Assembly (NCBI GenBank): GCA_018971305.1
Contig: JAGXBC010000001.1
Span: forward strand, 255,839 to 319,838
Direction of reading: 5' to 3'
Length of the DNA: 64,000 bases
Origin: Patescibacteria group bacterium
Lineage (GTDB): Bacteria > Patescibacteria > Paceibacteria > UBA6257 > 2-01-FULL-56-20
Part shown: piece by piece, positions 49,011-56,422 of the stretch
Layout of the letters: every line of letters starts with the position of its first letter
Position numbering within the stretch: the first letter of the stretch is position 1
The notes under the pieces: generated by a model
Told to the model about the DNA's origin: nothing
Databases searched by the model: none
The model's input: only the letters and a program-made list of their open reading frames with translations
Position numbers and translations under genes: made by a program

Positions 49011-50234
49011 ATGAAAAAATTATTCTTTATCTTCTCGCTTGCCATTTCTGTTTTTTACCTGTCATTTTTATTAACAAGCAGAGTTTTCGCTACAGTCCCC
49101 ATCAACACCAACCTCCCCTTCTCAACAGGTCCGGACATTCCGTCTACCGTTAACGCTTTCTATAAATATGCCCTATATCTCGGAGGCATCCTTGCCTTCG
49201 GAGCTGTGGTATTCGGGGGAGTAAAGTATATCTTTGCCGCAGGCAATCCTTCCGGACAAAGCGAGGGTAAAGATTGGATAAAAAGCGCTTTATTGGGCTT
49301 AGTTCTCCTCGGTGGAGCTTATCTCATCCTGAACGTCATCAACCCCAACCTTGTTAACCTCAATTTACCAACATTGTCCCCGGCTAATGTGTCGTCGCTC
49401 GCGGTAAATTTGTCGAGTTCGAATTTGTGGTATGTTTGCGACAGCAATGGGCTTACAACTGGTCAGTCGTATTCCGATCTGTCAAGTTGTGATAGCGCCA
49501 ATTTGTTAAATCCATCGGGCTATACATGCCAGCAGGGCAAATGCCAAAATGGCGGCAATGCATATTATCTTTGTGATAGCAATAACCAATCCACTTCGTA
49601 TACATATTCAGACCTTAGTAGCTGTCAGGCCGACCTTTACAAATATCCGGGCGGTTCCTGTAAGTCTGGTTCTTGTGTGAGTACGGGGGGCGGTACTTGT
49701 CAGTCAACTACGGACTCGAGTAATATGTGTAGCGTGGGTAACGTACAGACTGCATGCTCATCTTGGGATCCGAATTCTGCTTCGCAAATTTGCCTGGTAG
49801 AGAGCGCGGGGGGTAATCCCAATATTATGAGTGGCAGTGATATATGTTATAACAACGGCAACCCTGTATCGTTCTCCGGTGGACTGTGGCAAATTAATCT
49901 TACTAATACATCCGGCGTTCCGTCAGCTTGTAGTTTCAGCCCAACCAGCAATTATAGTGGGCAATTGAGGCAGGGTTGTGGGTCGGCATTCTCTTCCACA
50001 AACAGCACGCAGGGAAGTTGTATAAAGTGTAATACAAACAATAAGGGGCAGATATATTGTGCGCAATGGACTTGTTCTTTTCAGGGTTCTACGACTGATT
50101 ACAACACCTGTGTAAACGGCGCCGAAGCCAATAATAATCAATTGGCTTGTAACCTCTACAATAATTCACACGGCGGAAGTTTTTGCCCATGGAAAATTAC
50201 TGCACAGGGTTGCGGAATTTCCGTACCATGCTAA
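49011..50234 (+). CDS. VirB2-like pilin domain fused to a lysozyme-like domain
   Basis: 407 aa. Signal peptide (IFSLAISVFYLSFLLTSRVFA), then two helices (YALYLGGILAFGAVVFGGVKYIF, then AAGNPSGQSEGKDW loop, then IKSALLGLVLLGGAYLIL) matching VirB2. Two Cys-rich repeats follow (WYVCDSNGLTTGQSYSDLSSC and YYLCDSNNQSTSYTYSDLSSC). The C-terminal 150 residues read as a lysozyme/transglycosylase-like domain: ICLVESAGGNPN with the probable catalytic Glu, GLWQINLTN, and FCPWKI near the end. This unites pilin-like (VirB2) and wall-opening (VirB1) features in one product. The enzyme call is moderate. Confidence 0.75.
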   Translation: MKKLFFIFSLAISVFYLSFLLTSRVFATVPINTNLPFSTGPDIPSTVNAFYKYALYLGGILAFGAVVFGGVKYIFAAGNPSGQSEGKDWIKSALLGLVLLGGAYLILNVINPNLVNLNLPTLSPANVSSLAVNLSSSNLWYVCDSNGLTTGQSYSDLSSCDSANLLNPSGYTCQQGKCQNGGNAYYLCDSNNQSTSYTYSDLSSCQADLYKYPGGSCKSGSCVSTGGGTCQSTTDSSNMCSVGNVQTACSSWDPNSASQICLVESAGGNPNIMSGSDICYNNGNPVSFSGGLWQINLTNTSGVPSACSFSPTSNYSGQLRQGCGSAFSSTNSTQGSCIKCNTNNKGQIYCAQWTCSFQGSTTDYNTCVNGAEANNNQLACNLYNNSHGGSFCPWKITAQGCGISVPC

Positions 50235-50252
50235 TAAAATAAAAATTTATTT

Positions 50253-50810
50253 ATGAAAAAATTAATTATTATCGCGGTCATTATTATAATAATTGTAGCG
50301 GTATTATTCTTGGTTTTTATTGGGAGAAGGCAGACCCAGCAGCAAGTTGGCGGCTCTGGTAGTGTTCGGCCACTTCCAGTTCCCGTCTCCTTGCCACAAC
50401 CTACCGATCAGACAATTTCTCTGCAGACGAGCCAGGGTTCTATTGTCTTGAAAAATTTTTATAATACGGCGGTGGTAGACAATGGCCCCGGCGCTGTTAA
50501 TGATATAAATATACTTATGAGATCTGATATCGGAAATAAATACCACTATGAGATGGGGTATGAAAGGCAGGTCAGTAGATTCGACATCGTTTTAAACACC
50601 TATTCTTTGGAAGATGCAATTAAATATAGGAAGGAGGCCGAGGCTGATTTCCTAAATATACTTGGGATCAACGAACCGGATGCGTGCAAACTTAACGTTG
50701 ACCTCATAGTTAATCCGACATATGTGTCTATCGGCAATTATCCTCCTGGATTCCGATCGGAAACTAACTATGGTCTAAGTTTTTGTCAAAGCGGTTTGCC
50801 GTTGCAATAG
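50253..50810 (+). CDS. Membrane-anchored protein of the pilin cluster
   Basis: 185 aa. N-terminal helix (KLIIIAVIIIIIVAVLFLVFI), a Gly/Pro/Gln linker, and an outer alpha-beta domain (QGSIVLKNFYNTAVVDNGPGA..., ending FRSETNYGLSFCQSGLPLQ) with two Cys. No VirB2 features. Its position between pilin genes suggests a minor component of the same structure. Family unknown. Confidence 0.7.
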   Translation: MKKLIIIAVIIIIIVAVLFLVFIGRRQTQQQVGGSGSVRPLPVPVSLPQPTDQTISLQTSQGSIVLKNFYNTAVVDNGPGAVNDINILMRSDIGNKYHYEMGYERQVSRFDIVLNTYSLEDAIKYRKEAEADFLNILGINEPDACKLNVDLIVNPTYVSIGNYPPGFRSETNYGLSFCQSGLPLQ

Positions 50811-50835
50811 ATTATCCATTGATTTAATTAGTGAA

Positions 50836-50863
50836 TTGAGTTATGGTCCACCTGTTGTACAAT
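50836..50863 (+). promoter_or_regulatory. Promoter of the first short pilin gene
   Basis: TTGAGT (50836-50841) and TACAAT (50858-50863), spacer 16 bp; predicted start coincides with the ATG at 50871, so leaderless. Confidence 0.7.
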
Positions 50864-50870
50864 AAAAACA

Positions 50871-51197
50871 ATGCTAAACTCACTATTCAAGCAAATTTTA
50901 CTCAGAAGCGGTTTGGTTAAGGAAGCGTTTGCCCAAACGCTGATAAACCCCCTTGGGACAGGTGCGACTTTTACGAGCGTAGTGGACAGCGTAATTAATT
51001 TTTTGATAACAATCGGCATACCGATTGCCGCCGTGATGGTTCTAGTCGGAGGCTTTCAGATGATGGTCTCCGCCGGTAATCCGGAAAAAATCTCCAGCGG
51101 GAAAAAGACCATCGTTTATGCGGCCATTGGCATAGCTGTCATTTTGGCGGGGAAAAGCATTATTGTTCTCATCAAAAATGTTCTGGGAGCGTCGTAG
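50871..51197 (+). CDS. VirB2-like pilin 1 (no cysteine)
   Basis: 108 aa. Short basic N-terminus ending in KEAFAQ (probable signal cleavage), then the two helices (VDSVINFLITIGIPIAAVMVLVGGFQMMV and IVYAAIGIAVILAGKSIIVLIK) joined by the loop SAGNPEKISSGKKT. This is the compact TrbC/VirB2 pattern. No Cys, unlike the three pilins after it. The promoter suggests its own, leaderless mRNA. Confidence 0.87.
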   Translation: MLNSLFKQILLRSGLVKEAFAQTLINPLGTGATFTSVVDSVINFLITIGIPIAAVMVLVGGFQMMVSAGNPEKISSGKKTIVYAAIGIAVILAGKSIIVLIKNVLGAS

Positions 51198-51216
51198 TCG
51201 TGGATTCGCATGGGAA

Positions 51217-51246
51217 TTCACATATATATTACGGAATTGCTATAAT
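51217..51246 (+). promoter_or_regulatory. Promoter of pilin 2
   Basis: TTCACA (51217-51222) and TATAAT (51241-51246), spacer 18 bp; ATG only 8 nt after the -10 box. Confidence 0.6.
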
Positions 51247-51254
51247 ATAAAGAA

Positions 51255-51656
51255 ATGAGAAGCAAAAATTTTTTAATCGGAGAGGCCGGTAGGGTTTTAG
51301 GGGTTGCCGCCCCGTCTGCTTTTTTTATAGCTTTACAACTTTTTGCATCCGTGGCGAATGCCGCAGTTAGTGGGACCGGTATTGACATCAGTACTCCCGA
51401 CCAAGTAGTCGGCATCATCTGCAGGATCGCCGCCGACATGTTCTGGATCCTAATAGCGCTTTCTACTGTTATGGTGTTATTCGGGGCTTTCACGTATGTT
51501 ACAGCCGGAGAGAGCGCGGAAAAGGTGAATAGCGCGCATAAAATAATTACCTATGCCGCAGTCGGCATAGTTGTGGCCCTGCTTGCCAGGGGTTTCCCTT
51601 ATATCGTGGCGAGCGTTTTAGGCGCTTCATCCGGAACCGGCATAAAAGGCTGTTAA
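51255..51656 (+). CDS. VirB2-like pilin 2
   Basis: 133 aa. A signal peptide-like N-terminus, then GIICRIAADMFW, helix 1 (LIALSTVMVLFGAFTYVT), loop AGESAEKVNSAHK, helix 2 (ITYAAVGIVVALLARGFPYIVASVLGA) and a C-terminal Cys (IKGC). The Cys before helix 1 and the terminal Cys recur in pilins 3 and 4, suggesting a disulfide that closes the hairpin. Confidence 0.87.
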   Translation: MRSKNFLIGEAGRVLGVAAPSAFFIALQLFASVANAAVSGTGIDISTPDQVVGIICRIAADMFWILIALSTVMVLFGAFTYVTAGESAEKVNSAHKIITYAAVGIVVALLARGFPYIVASVLGASSGTGIKGC

Positions 51657-51667
51657 ACACAACCCCC

Positions 51668-51696
51668 TTGTTTTTAGGGTCTGATTATGCTATAAT
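51668..51696 (+). promoter_or_regulatory. Promoter of pilin 3
   Basis: TTGTTT (51668-51673) and TATAAT (51691-51696), spacer 17 bp. Confidence 0.7.
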
Positions 51697-51739
51697 GGAT
51701 AGAATATAAAGAAAGGCCGAAAAAACATATAAAATATCA

Positions 51740-52204
51740 ATGAAATCAATAAAAAATTACTTAATAAAATCCGCGCTCATAAGGCGCGACGTAGTTATGG
51801 GTTTGAGTTATGCTTTGGTTGGGTTATTCAGCCTTGGCGTAGCTAATGCTCAAACAGGTTTGCCTGGTATAGGGTTTGTATCGTCCAGGGGTGTAATTTA
51901 TACACCAACTGTAAGTAGCATATTTTTGGGATCCAATGGATTCATATGTAGAGCAGCCTCTATTCTGTTCTGGATTCTTATAGCGCTCACTGTTGTATTT
52001 GTATTGGTTGCAGCCTATAAATATCTGACATCCGGCGGCGATGAAGCTAAAGTTTCCAGCGCTACAAAAACAATCACCTATGCGGCAATAGCTATCGTCG
52101 TCGCGCTGCTTGCCAGAGGATTTCCGTTTATTGTAAGTAGCGTTATTGGATATTTTGGAGGAACTTATTTAGGCGCATCTGGTCCGCCCCTATTGGGTTG
52201 TTAG
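51740..52204 (+). CDS. VirB2-like pilin 3
   Basis: 154 aa. Long basic N-terminus and signal helix (YALVGLFSLGVANAQ), GFICRAASILFW, helix 1 (ILIALTVVFVLVAAYKYLT), loop SGGDEAKVSSATK, helix 2 (ITYAAIAIVVALLARGFPFIVSSVIGY), C-terminal PLLGC. Close paralogue of pilin 2. The leader starts with AAAGGCCGAAAA, similar to the one before pilin 4. Confidence 0.87.
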   Translation: MKSIKNYLIKSALIRRDVVMGLSYALVGLFSLGVANAQTGLPGIGFVSSRGVIYTPTVSSIFLGSNGFICRAASILFWILIALTVVFVLVAAYKYLTSGGDEAKVSSATKTITYAAIAIVVALLARGFPFIVSSVIGYFGGTYLGASGPPLLGC

Positions 52205-52256
52205 TAAAAATCATTCAGCTGCAACCATCTTCTCGTTAATGGTTAGGATAATATGA

Positions 52257-52262
52257 TATAAT
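52257..52262 (+). promoter_or_regulatory. -10 box of pilin 4
   Basis: TATAAT about 90 nt before the ATG; -35 unclear. The leader contains a GTGGC/GCCAC hairpin and ends with AAAGGTCGAAAA before the ATG region. Confidence 0.45.
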
Positions 52263-52357
52263 TTATTTATTATGCGGGTGTGGCTTTTATAAGAAGTCCC
52301 TGCCACCAACTAAGATAATTAGATATATACCCAAAGGTCGAAAAGCGATTAAAATCT

Positions 52358-52717
52358 ATGAAAAAGTTAATTAAATTTGCGGTTAGTGGTTTACCTGCGC
52401 TTTTGCCGGTTATGGCATTTGCGCAAACCTATACTTCTCTCACGGTGACATCGCCGGTTACAAGCATAGGCGGTTTTATCGGATTGATTTGTACCGCGAT
52501 AAACTGGTTATTTACGTTCTTGATTGTTTTAGCCGTTCTTTTCGTCCTTCTCGCGGCGTTCAAGTATTTGACCGCCTCCGGGGATCCGGAAAAGGTTAAA
52601 GGTGCAAGCCATCAGTTGATCTACGCGGCAGTTGCCGTGGCGGTCGCCGTTCTTGCAAAAGGCATTCCGCTGATCGTCGGCAGTTTCTTGGGCGCAAGTG
52701 GCCTGAAGTCCTGTTAG
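52358..52717 (+). CDS. VirB2-like pilin 4
   Basis: 119 aa. Signal peptide (LPALLPVMAFAQ), GLICTAINWLF, helix 1 (LIVLAVLFVLLAAFKYLT), loop ASGDPEKVKGASH, helix 2 (LIYAAVAVAVAVLAKGIPLIVGSFLGA), ending LKSC. The Cys pair seen in pilins 2 and 3 is kept. A strong terminator follows, which ends the cluster. Confidence 0.88.
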   Translation: MKKLIKFAVSGLPALLPVMAFAQTYTSLTVTSPVTSIGGFIGLICTAINWLFTFLIVLAVLFVLLAAFKYLTASGDPEKVKGASHQLIYAAVAVAVAVLAKGIPLIVGSFLGASGLKSC

Positions 52718-52738
52718 TCGAAAAGTTTTGTTATGCAG

Positions 52739-52766
52739 CCAAAAACCCGCCAATTGGCGGGTTTTT
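52739..52766. terminator. Bidirectional terminator after the pilin cluster
   Basis: AAAACCCGCC-AATT-GGCGGGTTTT, a perfect 10-bp stem with flanking A and T runs. Confidence 0.9.
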
Positions 52767-52945
52767 GATTCTATTAATAGGAGATGATAAGAACCTATAA
52801 TATTTCCAGATATCTAATATCTAAGAACGCATTGCCTTGGCTAGTATTTTTAGGGCTCTTTCCAGCTGTGGGCCGAGAGGTTTATCAAAGCTCTCCGAAC
52901 TCTCTGAGGAACCAGCGGAGCGGTACAGCAGTCTTCTGATATCCG

Positions 52946-53740
52946 CTATTTTTCTTCATTCAGTTTATAGAAGTTCTCAAAAACCTTAGCTACTAAGATC
53001 GGGCCGGTACCGCCAGGTGTCGGAGTGTGCCAGCCGGTTTCCATATCGGTAGAATCCAAGTCACCCTTATTGTTGTCGTAGCCAAAATCAATAACACCTG
53101 TTCCGAGCTTTAACATTCCTGGTTTAATGAGTCCGGCAGATCCGACACCGGTTATTACGAGGTCTGCTTTTTTAAGTTCAGAGAAATCGCTGCCCCTATG
53201 GACGAGGAATAATCCGGCAACTTTTTTTACAAGCCACATAGAGATCGGTTTGCCTACGAGGGGTCCTAATCCGACGACGGCTACAGAACTGTTTTTAAGG
53301 TCATAATTCTGTGTTTTTAGTATTTCTTCAACTACTCCTACCGCCGGGGGCAGGACCGGATTCCGTCCCGCATAAAAAGCTCCGAGCGAACGCTCTCCCA
53401 GAACATCAACATCTTTTTCTCGCGGAATGACGTTGATAACATATTGGGAATTCAAGTGCTCCGGCAGCGGCAATTGCACGACAACGCCGCCGCAGGTTGT
53501 GTGCTCGGCCAATTTACGGACCTCGTCGCGCAATTCGTCGTTCTTCATCTCTGGCGGGAATTTGTAGATGCGGAAATCAACACCAAGCTCTTTCGCGGTT
53601 TTTTCTTTCTGCTTTATAAAACTTACGGAAGATTGGTCATTGCCAACCAAAATTATGCCGAAGAATTTTGTCGGCTTCGGCATAAGTTTAAGGCGCTCAA
53701 TTATGCCGGCAGCAATCTCCTTTCCGTTTATCGCAGTCAT
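52946..53740 (-). CDS. folD: Methylenetetrahydrofolate dehydrogenase/cyclohydrolase FolD
   Basis: 264 aa. The N-terminal catalytic part has SFIKQKEKTAKELG (with the active-site Lys), VQLPLPEHLN and PREKDVDVLGE, and the nucleotide-binding part VAVVGLGPLVGKPISMWLV, all FolD signatures. It interconverts methylene-, methenyl- and formyl-tetrahydrofolate. Slightly shorter than the 280-290 aa norm, at the C-terminus (ends KVFENFYKLNEEK). Located 67 bp after glyA on the same strand. Confidence 0.94.
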   Translation of the reverse strand: MTAINGKEIAAGIIERLKLMPKPTKFFGIILVGNDQSSVSFIKQKEKTAKELGVDFRIYKFPPEMKNDELRDEVRKLAEHTTCGGVVVQLPLPEHLNSQYVINVIPREKDVDVLGERSLGAFYAGRNPVLPPAVGVVEEILKTQNYDLKNSSVAVVGLGPLVGKPISMWLVKKVAGLFLVHRGSDFSELKKADLVITGVGSAGLIKPGMLKLGTGVIDFGYDNNKGDLDSTDMETGWHTPTPGGTGPILVAKVFENFYKLNEEK

Positions 53741-53807
53741 TCAGATATTCTATGCGCAAAATCAGATAAATTCAATTATTTTCTTGGGTGAATAATAACA
53801 GGATCTT

Positions 53808-55058
53808 TTATTCAATCGGGAATTTACGGCAGAGTTTTTTTACTAAAGCGAGGACGTTCTCATTTTTAGCCAAAACGTCGTTGATAAATCCGGCGACGAT
53901 TTTCATCTCTTTTTCTTTCATTCCGCGGGTTGTAAGTGCCGGTGTGCCGAGGCGGATGCCGGAAGGATCCATCGGCGGACGGTGATCGTAGGGGATGGTA
54001 TTTTTATTGGCGATTATGCCGTTCTGTTCCAGTTTGTCGCTCGCTTCTTTCCCGCCGATGCCGCGTTCTGCCACGTCTAGAAGAAGAAGATGCGTGTCGG
54101 TGCCTCCCGATACTACGCGCCAGCCGAGGCGTTGGAGTTCGCGGGCGAGTGCCTGGGAGTTTTTAACTATCTGGTGGACATATTTTTTAAATTGCTGCGT
54201 AGCGTCTTCTTTAAGCGCAACGGCCGTTGCGGCGATTTGATTTACATGCGGTCCGCCCTGGAGCCCTGGGAACACTGCTTTATCGACGGCCTTCGCTATA
54301 TCAACTTTATTGCGATTTGCCGTCCGTGATTCGCGGTTCGTAAAAATCATAGCCCCCCTCGGGCCGCGCAGGGTTTTGTGTGTCGTGGTTGTAACTACGT
54401 CGGCGTAGGGAAATGGCGAAGGATGCGCGCCTCCGGCAACGAGCCCGGCGAAGTGCGACATATCAACCATTAAATAGGCGTGGACTGCATCGGCAATGCG
54501 GCGGAACTTTTTGAAATCAATTTGCCGCGGATAAGCTGTAAAACCAGCAATGATTAACTTCGGCCGCTCTTTGCGGGCAAGGCGGAGAATATTTTCATAG
54601 TTCAGTAATTCAGTTTTTTCGTCTACTCCATAATGAATAGCTTGCCAAAGTTTGCCCGTCGCCGAAACCTTGTGTCCGTGCGTCAGGTGGCCTCCCATAT
54701 CCAGGCGCATACCCATAAATTTTTCTCCTGTAGGCACGAGTGCCAACAGCACGGCCAAATTCGCCGGGGAGCCGGAATATGGTTGGACGTTAACGCTCCA
54801 TTTCTTGTAATCCGCCTGCTGGCGGAGAAAAAGTTTCAAGGCCCGTGCCCGGCAAAGATTCTCAATTTGGTCAACATATTGATTCCCGCCGTAATAGCGC
54901 GCGCCGGGATATCCCTCAGCGTATTTATTTGTTAAGGGCGAACCGAGCGCTGCCAGGACATTGTGTGAGACGATATTCTCCGACGGAATCAAATCCAGTG
55001 TTTCTTTTTGGCGTCTTATCTCCGCTCTAATAAGTGATTCAAGAATTTTGTCACTCAT
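53808..55058 (-). CDS. glyA: Serine hydroxymethyltransferase
   Basis: 416 aa, normal length. PLP-dependent fold type I with Lys228 in TTTTHKTLRGPRG forming the Schiff base, the N-terminal LIPSENIVSHNVLAALGSPLTNKYAEGYPG, and AYLMVDMSHFAGLVA. It converts serine plus tetrahydrofolate to glycine plus methylene-tetrahydrofolate, the C1 donor for thymidylate. It lies 16 bp after dCMP deaminase, suggesting a shared transcript for dTMP supply. Confidence 0.97.
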   Translation of the reverse strand: MSDKILESLIRAEIRRQKETLDLIPSENIVSHNVLAALGSPLTNKYAEGYPGARYYGGNQYVDQIENLCRARALKLFLRQQADYKKWSVNVQPYSGSPANLAVLLALVPTGEKFMGMRLDMGGHLTHGHKVSATGKLWQAIHYGVDEKTELLNYENILRLARKERPKLIIAGFTAYPRQIDFKKFRRIADAVHAYLMVDMSHFAGLVAGGAHPSPFPYADVVTTTTHKTLRGPRGAMIFTNRESRTANRNKVDIAKAVDKAVFPGLQGGPHVNQIAATAVALKEDATQQFKKYVHQIVKNSQALARELQRLGWRVVSGGTDTHLLLLDVAERGIGGKEASDKLEQNGIIANKNTIPYDHRPPMDPSGIRLGTPALTTRGMKEKEMKIVAGFINDVLAKNENVLALVKKLCRKFPIE

Positions 55059-55074
55059 ATTTGTTTTTAAAGTT

Positions 55075-55611
55075 TTAATTTACCCCCTTTAATTCTACCT
55101 TTCCTTCGTTTATGCGGTCCGGAACGTCTTCCGAAAATATCTGGATAAGCTCTTTTTCCCAATCTGGATTTTCTTTATATTCAACCACATCTATTCCTGC
55201 GGAGCGCAGAAGTTTTGGTGTTTCGGAATTACGGTATATTTTGGCCATTACCACGCGTTTTACATCGCACGCTATGATATATTTTGCGCAATGTATGCAG
55301 GGAGAGTATTTTGTGTACATTGTTGATCCTGCCGTACTTGTACCGCCTTGAATCGCGGCTTGCAAAAGAACGTTATGCTCTCCGTGGATGGTCCTAACAC
55401 AGTGTCCTTCTTCCGTTAAGTGTCCAACGTCGTCGCAATGCGGCTGGCTTGGCGGAGAACCGTTATAACCCGTAGCTATAATCCGATTATTTTTTACGAG
55501 AATGGCCCCAGAGTAAAGCCGGTTGCAAGTACCGCGAGACGCGACAACCTTGGCGATTGCCATAAAATAATCGTCCCAAGAAGGCCTGTAATGTTTTCTT
55601 TCTTCTGGCAT
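55075..55611 (-). CDS. Deoxycytidylate deaminase (ComEB-like)
   Basis: 178 aa from the ATG at 55609-55611 (MPEERKHYRPSWDDYFM). The frame is open 15 codons further upstream, but a promoter TTGCCG-17-TAAAAT at 55628-55656 lies in that part, so the shorter form is favoured. HGEHNVLLQAA supplies the catalytic His and Glu, and PCIHCAKYI the zinc cysteines. dCMP is deaminated to dUMP for thymidylate synthesis. glyA follows 16 bp downstream. Confidence 0.92.
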   Translation of the reverse strand: MPEERKHYRPSWDDYFMAIAKVVASRGTCNRLYSGAILVKNNRIIATGYNGSPPSQPHCDDVGHLTEEGHCVRTIHGEHNVLLQAAIQGGTSTAGSTMYTKYSPCIHCAKYIIACDVKRVVMAKIYRNSETPKLLRSAGIDVVEYKENPDWEKELIQIFSEDVPDRINEGKVELKGVN

Positions 55612-55627
55612 GGTTGGTTTGAAGTTA

Positions 55628-55656
55628 ATTTTATCACCGGGTGTTGCCCCCGGCAA
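55628..55656 (-). promoter_or_regulatory. Promoter of the dCMP deaminase-glyA unit
   Basis: TTGCCG (55651-55656) and TAAAAT (55628-55633) on the minus strand, spacer 17 bp. It overlaps the extra N-terminal codons of the longer open frame. Confidence 0.65.
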
Positions 55657-55700
55657 TTTCCGTAAAACTTGTATTGATTCTAACTCTGTTTTATAGAAAA

Positions 55701-55738
55701 GAAAAAAGCCGCGTCATTTTGCTGTGCATGATGCGGCT
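55701..55738 (-). terminator. Terminator of the YdjM-like gene
   Basis: AGCCGC/GCGGCT with inner TCAT/ATGA pairs on the minus strand, followed by TTTTTTCTTTTC; overlaps the stop codon. Confidence 0.85.
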
Positions 55739-56367
55739 TAAGGACGATTCTTAATTTCAGTGGTATTTTTCTTGCATAACCCGATTTTTACGAATGTCCA
55801 CCGAATTGCAAGTACCAGACATATAAACCAGATTCCCATTTCTGCCCGCAGAAGCCAGGGATTATCGTGCGAGATGAATCCGCGTACGGGATATAAGGTA
55901 AACGGCCAAAAATAATTATAGGCCGTTGTTATGTGGGTTGGCCAGTCAAGAAAAATATGGAAGAAAATTGCTCCACATCCGACAATAAGGAATTTGCGCC
56001 TTATCTTCTTAAATAAGCAGGCAACAACAATGAGAATTATCCAGAAGAAAACCGAGTGCAGACAATCTCTTAAAAAAATAGCGCCACGGTAATAGCCGAC
56101 GGAGGTATAGAGATAATTAACCAATTTCGGTCTTTCATTGTCGTAGAGCAATTCCAGTAGGCTTTTCGTGATCCAGTGTATCTGCAGGGCTTGCGGATGT
56201 CCGGAGAGATATTTTATCAGTTCGTATGTTCCGACCATAATGACCGGCATATCGGGAACTATGGCTCCGATGACGAGGAGCAGGTGGTCGTTCCCACTCC
56301 ATTTATTTTTTAAAAATCGCGAGAACAAATTGGCCAGACAGCCATGAGTCGGAAGAAGTACAAGCAT
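55738..56367 (-). CDS. YdjM-like membrane-bound metal-dependent hydrolase
   Basis: 209 aa. MLVLLPTHGCLANLF, GAIVPDMP, HSVFFWIILI and HIFLDWPTHITTAYNYFWPF reproduce the scattered His and Asp residues of the YdjM/DUF457 family. Four or five hydrophobic helices. A terminator overlaps its end. The reaction is unknown; the family is assumed to bind metal in the membrane. Confidence 0.8.
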   Translation of the reverse strand: MLVLLPTHGCLANLFSRFLKNKWSGNDHLLLVIGAIVPDMPVIMVGTYELIKYLSGHPQALQIHWITKSLLELLYDNERPKLVNYLYTSVGYYRGAIFLRDCLHSVFFWIILIVVACLFKKIRRKFLIVGCGAIFFHIFLDWPTHITTAYNYFWPFTLYPVRGFISHDNPWLLRAEMGIWFICLVLAIRWTFVKIGLCKKNTTEIKNRP

Positions 56368-56422
56368 TCTCGCCTCCCGCGAACTTCAATATTCTGTTTT
56401 TGAGTATAAGCCGTAAATTTTT

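Noticed and set aside
52780..52970. An open frame of about 44 codons just after folD on the minus strand, reading ADIRRLLYRS to AKAMRS
   Set aside because: It looks somewhat protein-like but has no ATG, GTG or TTG start; it could only be reached by a -1 frameshift at the end of folD. Normal FolD proteins do not need this extension, so it is not annotated.
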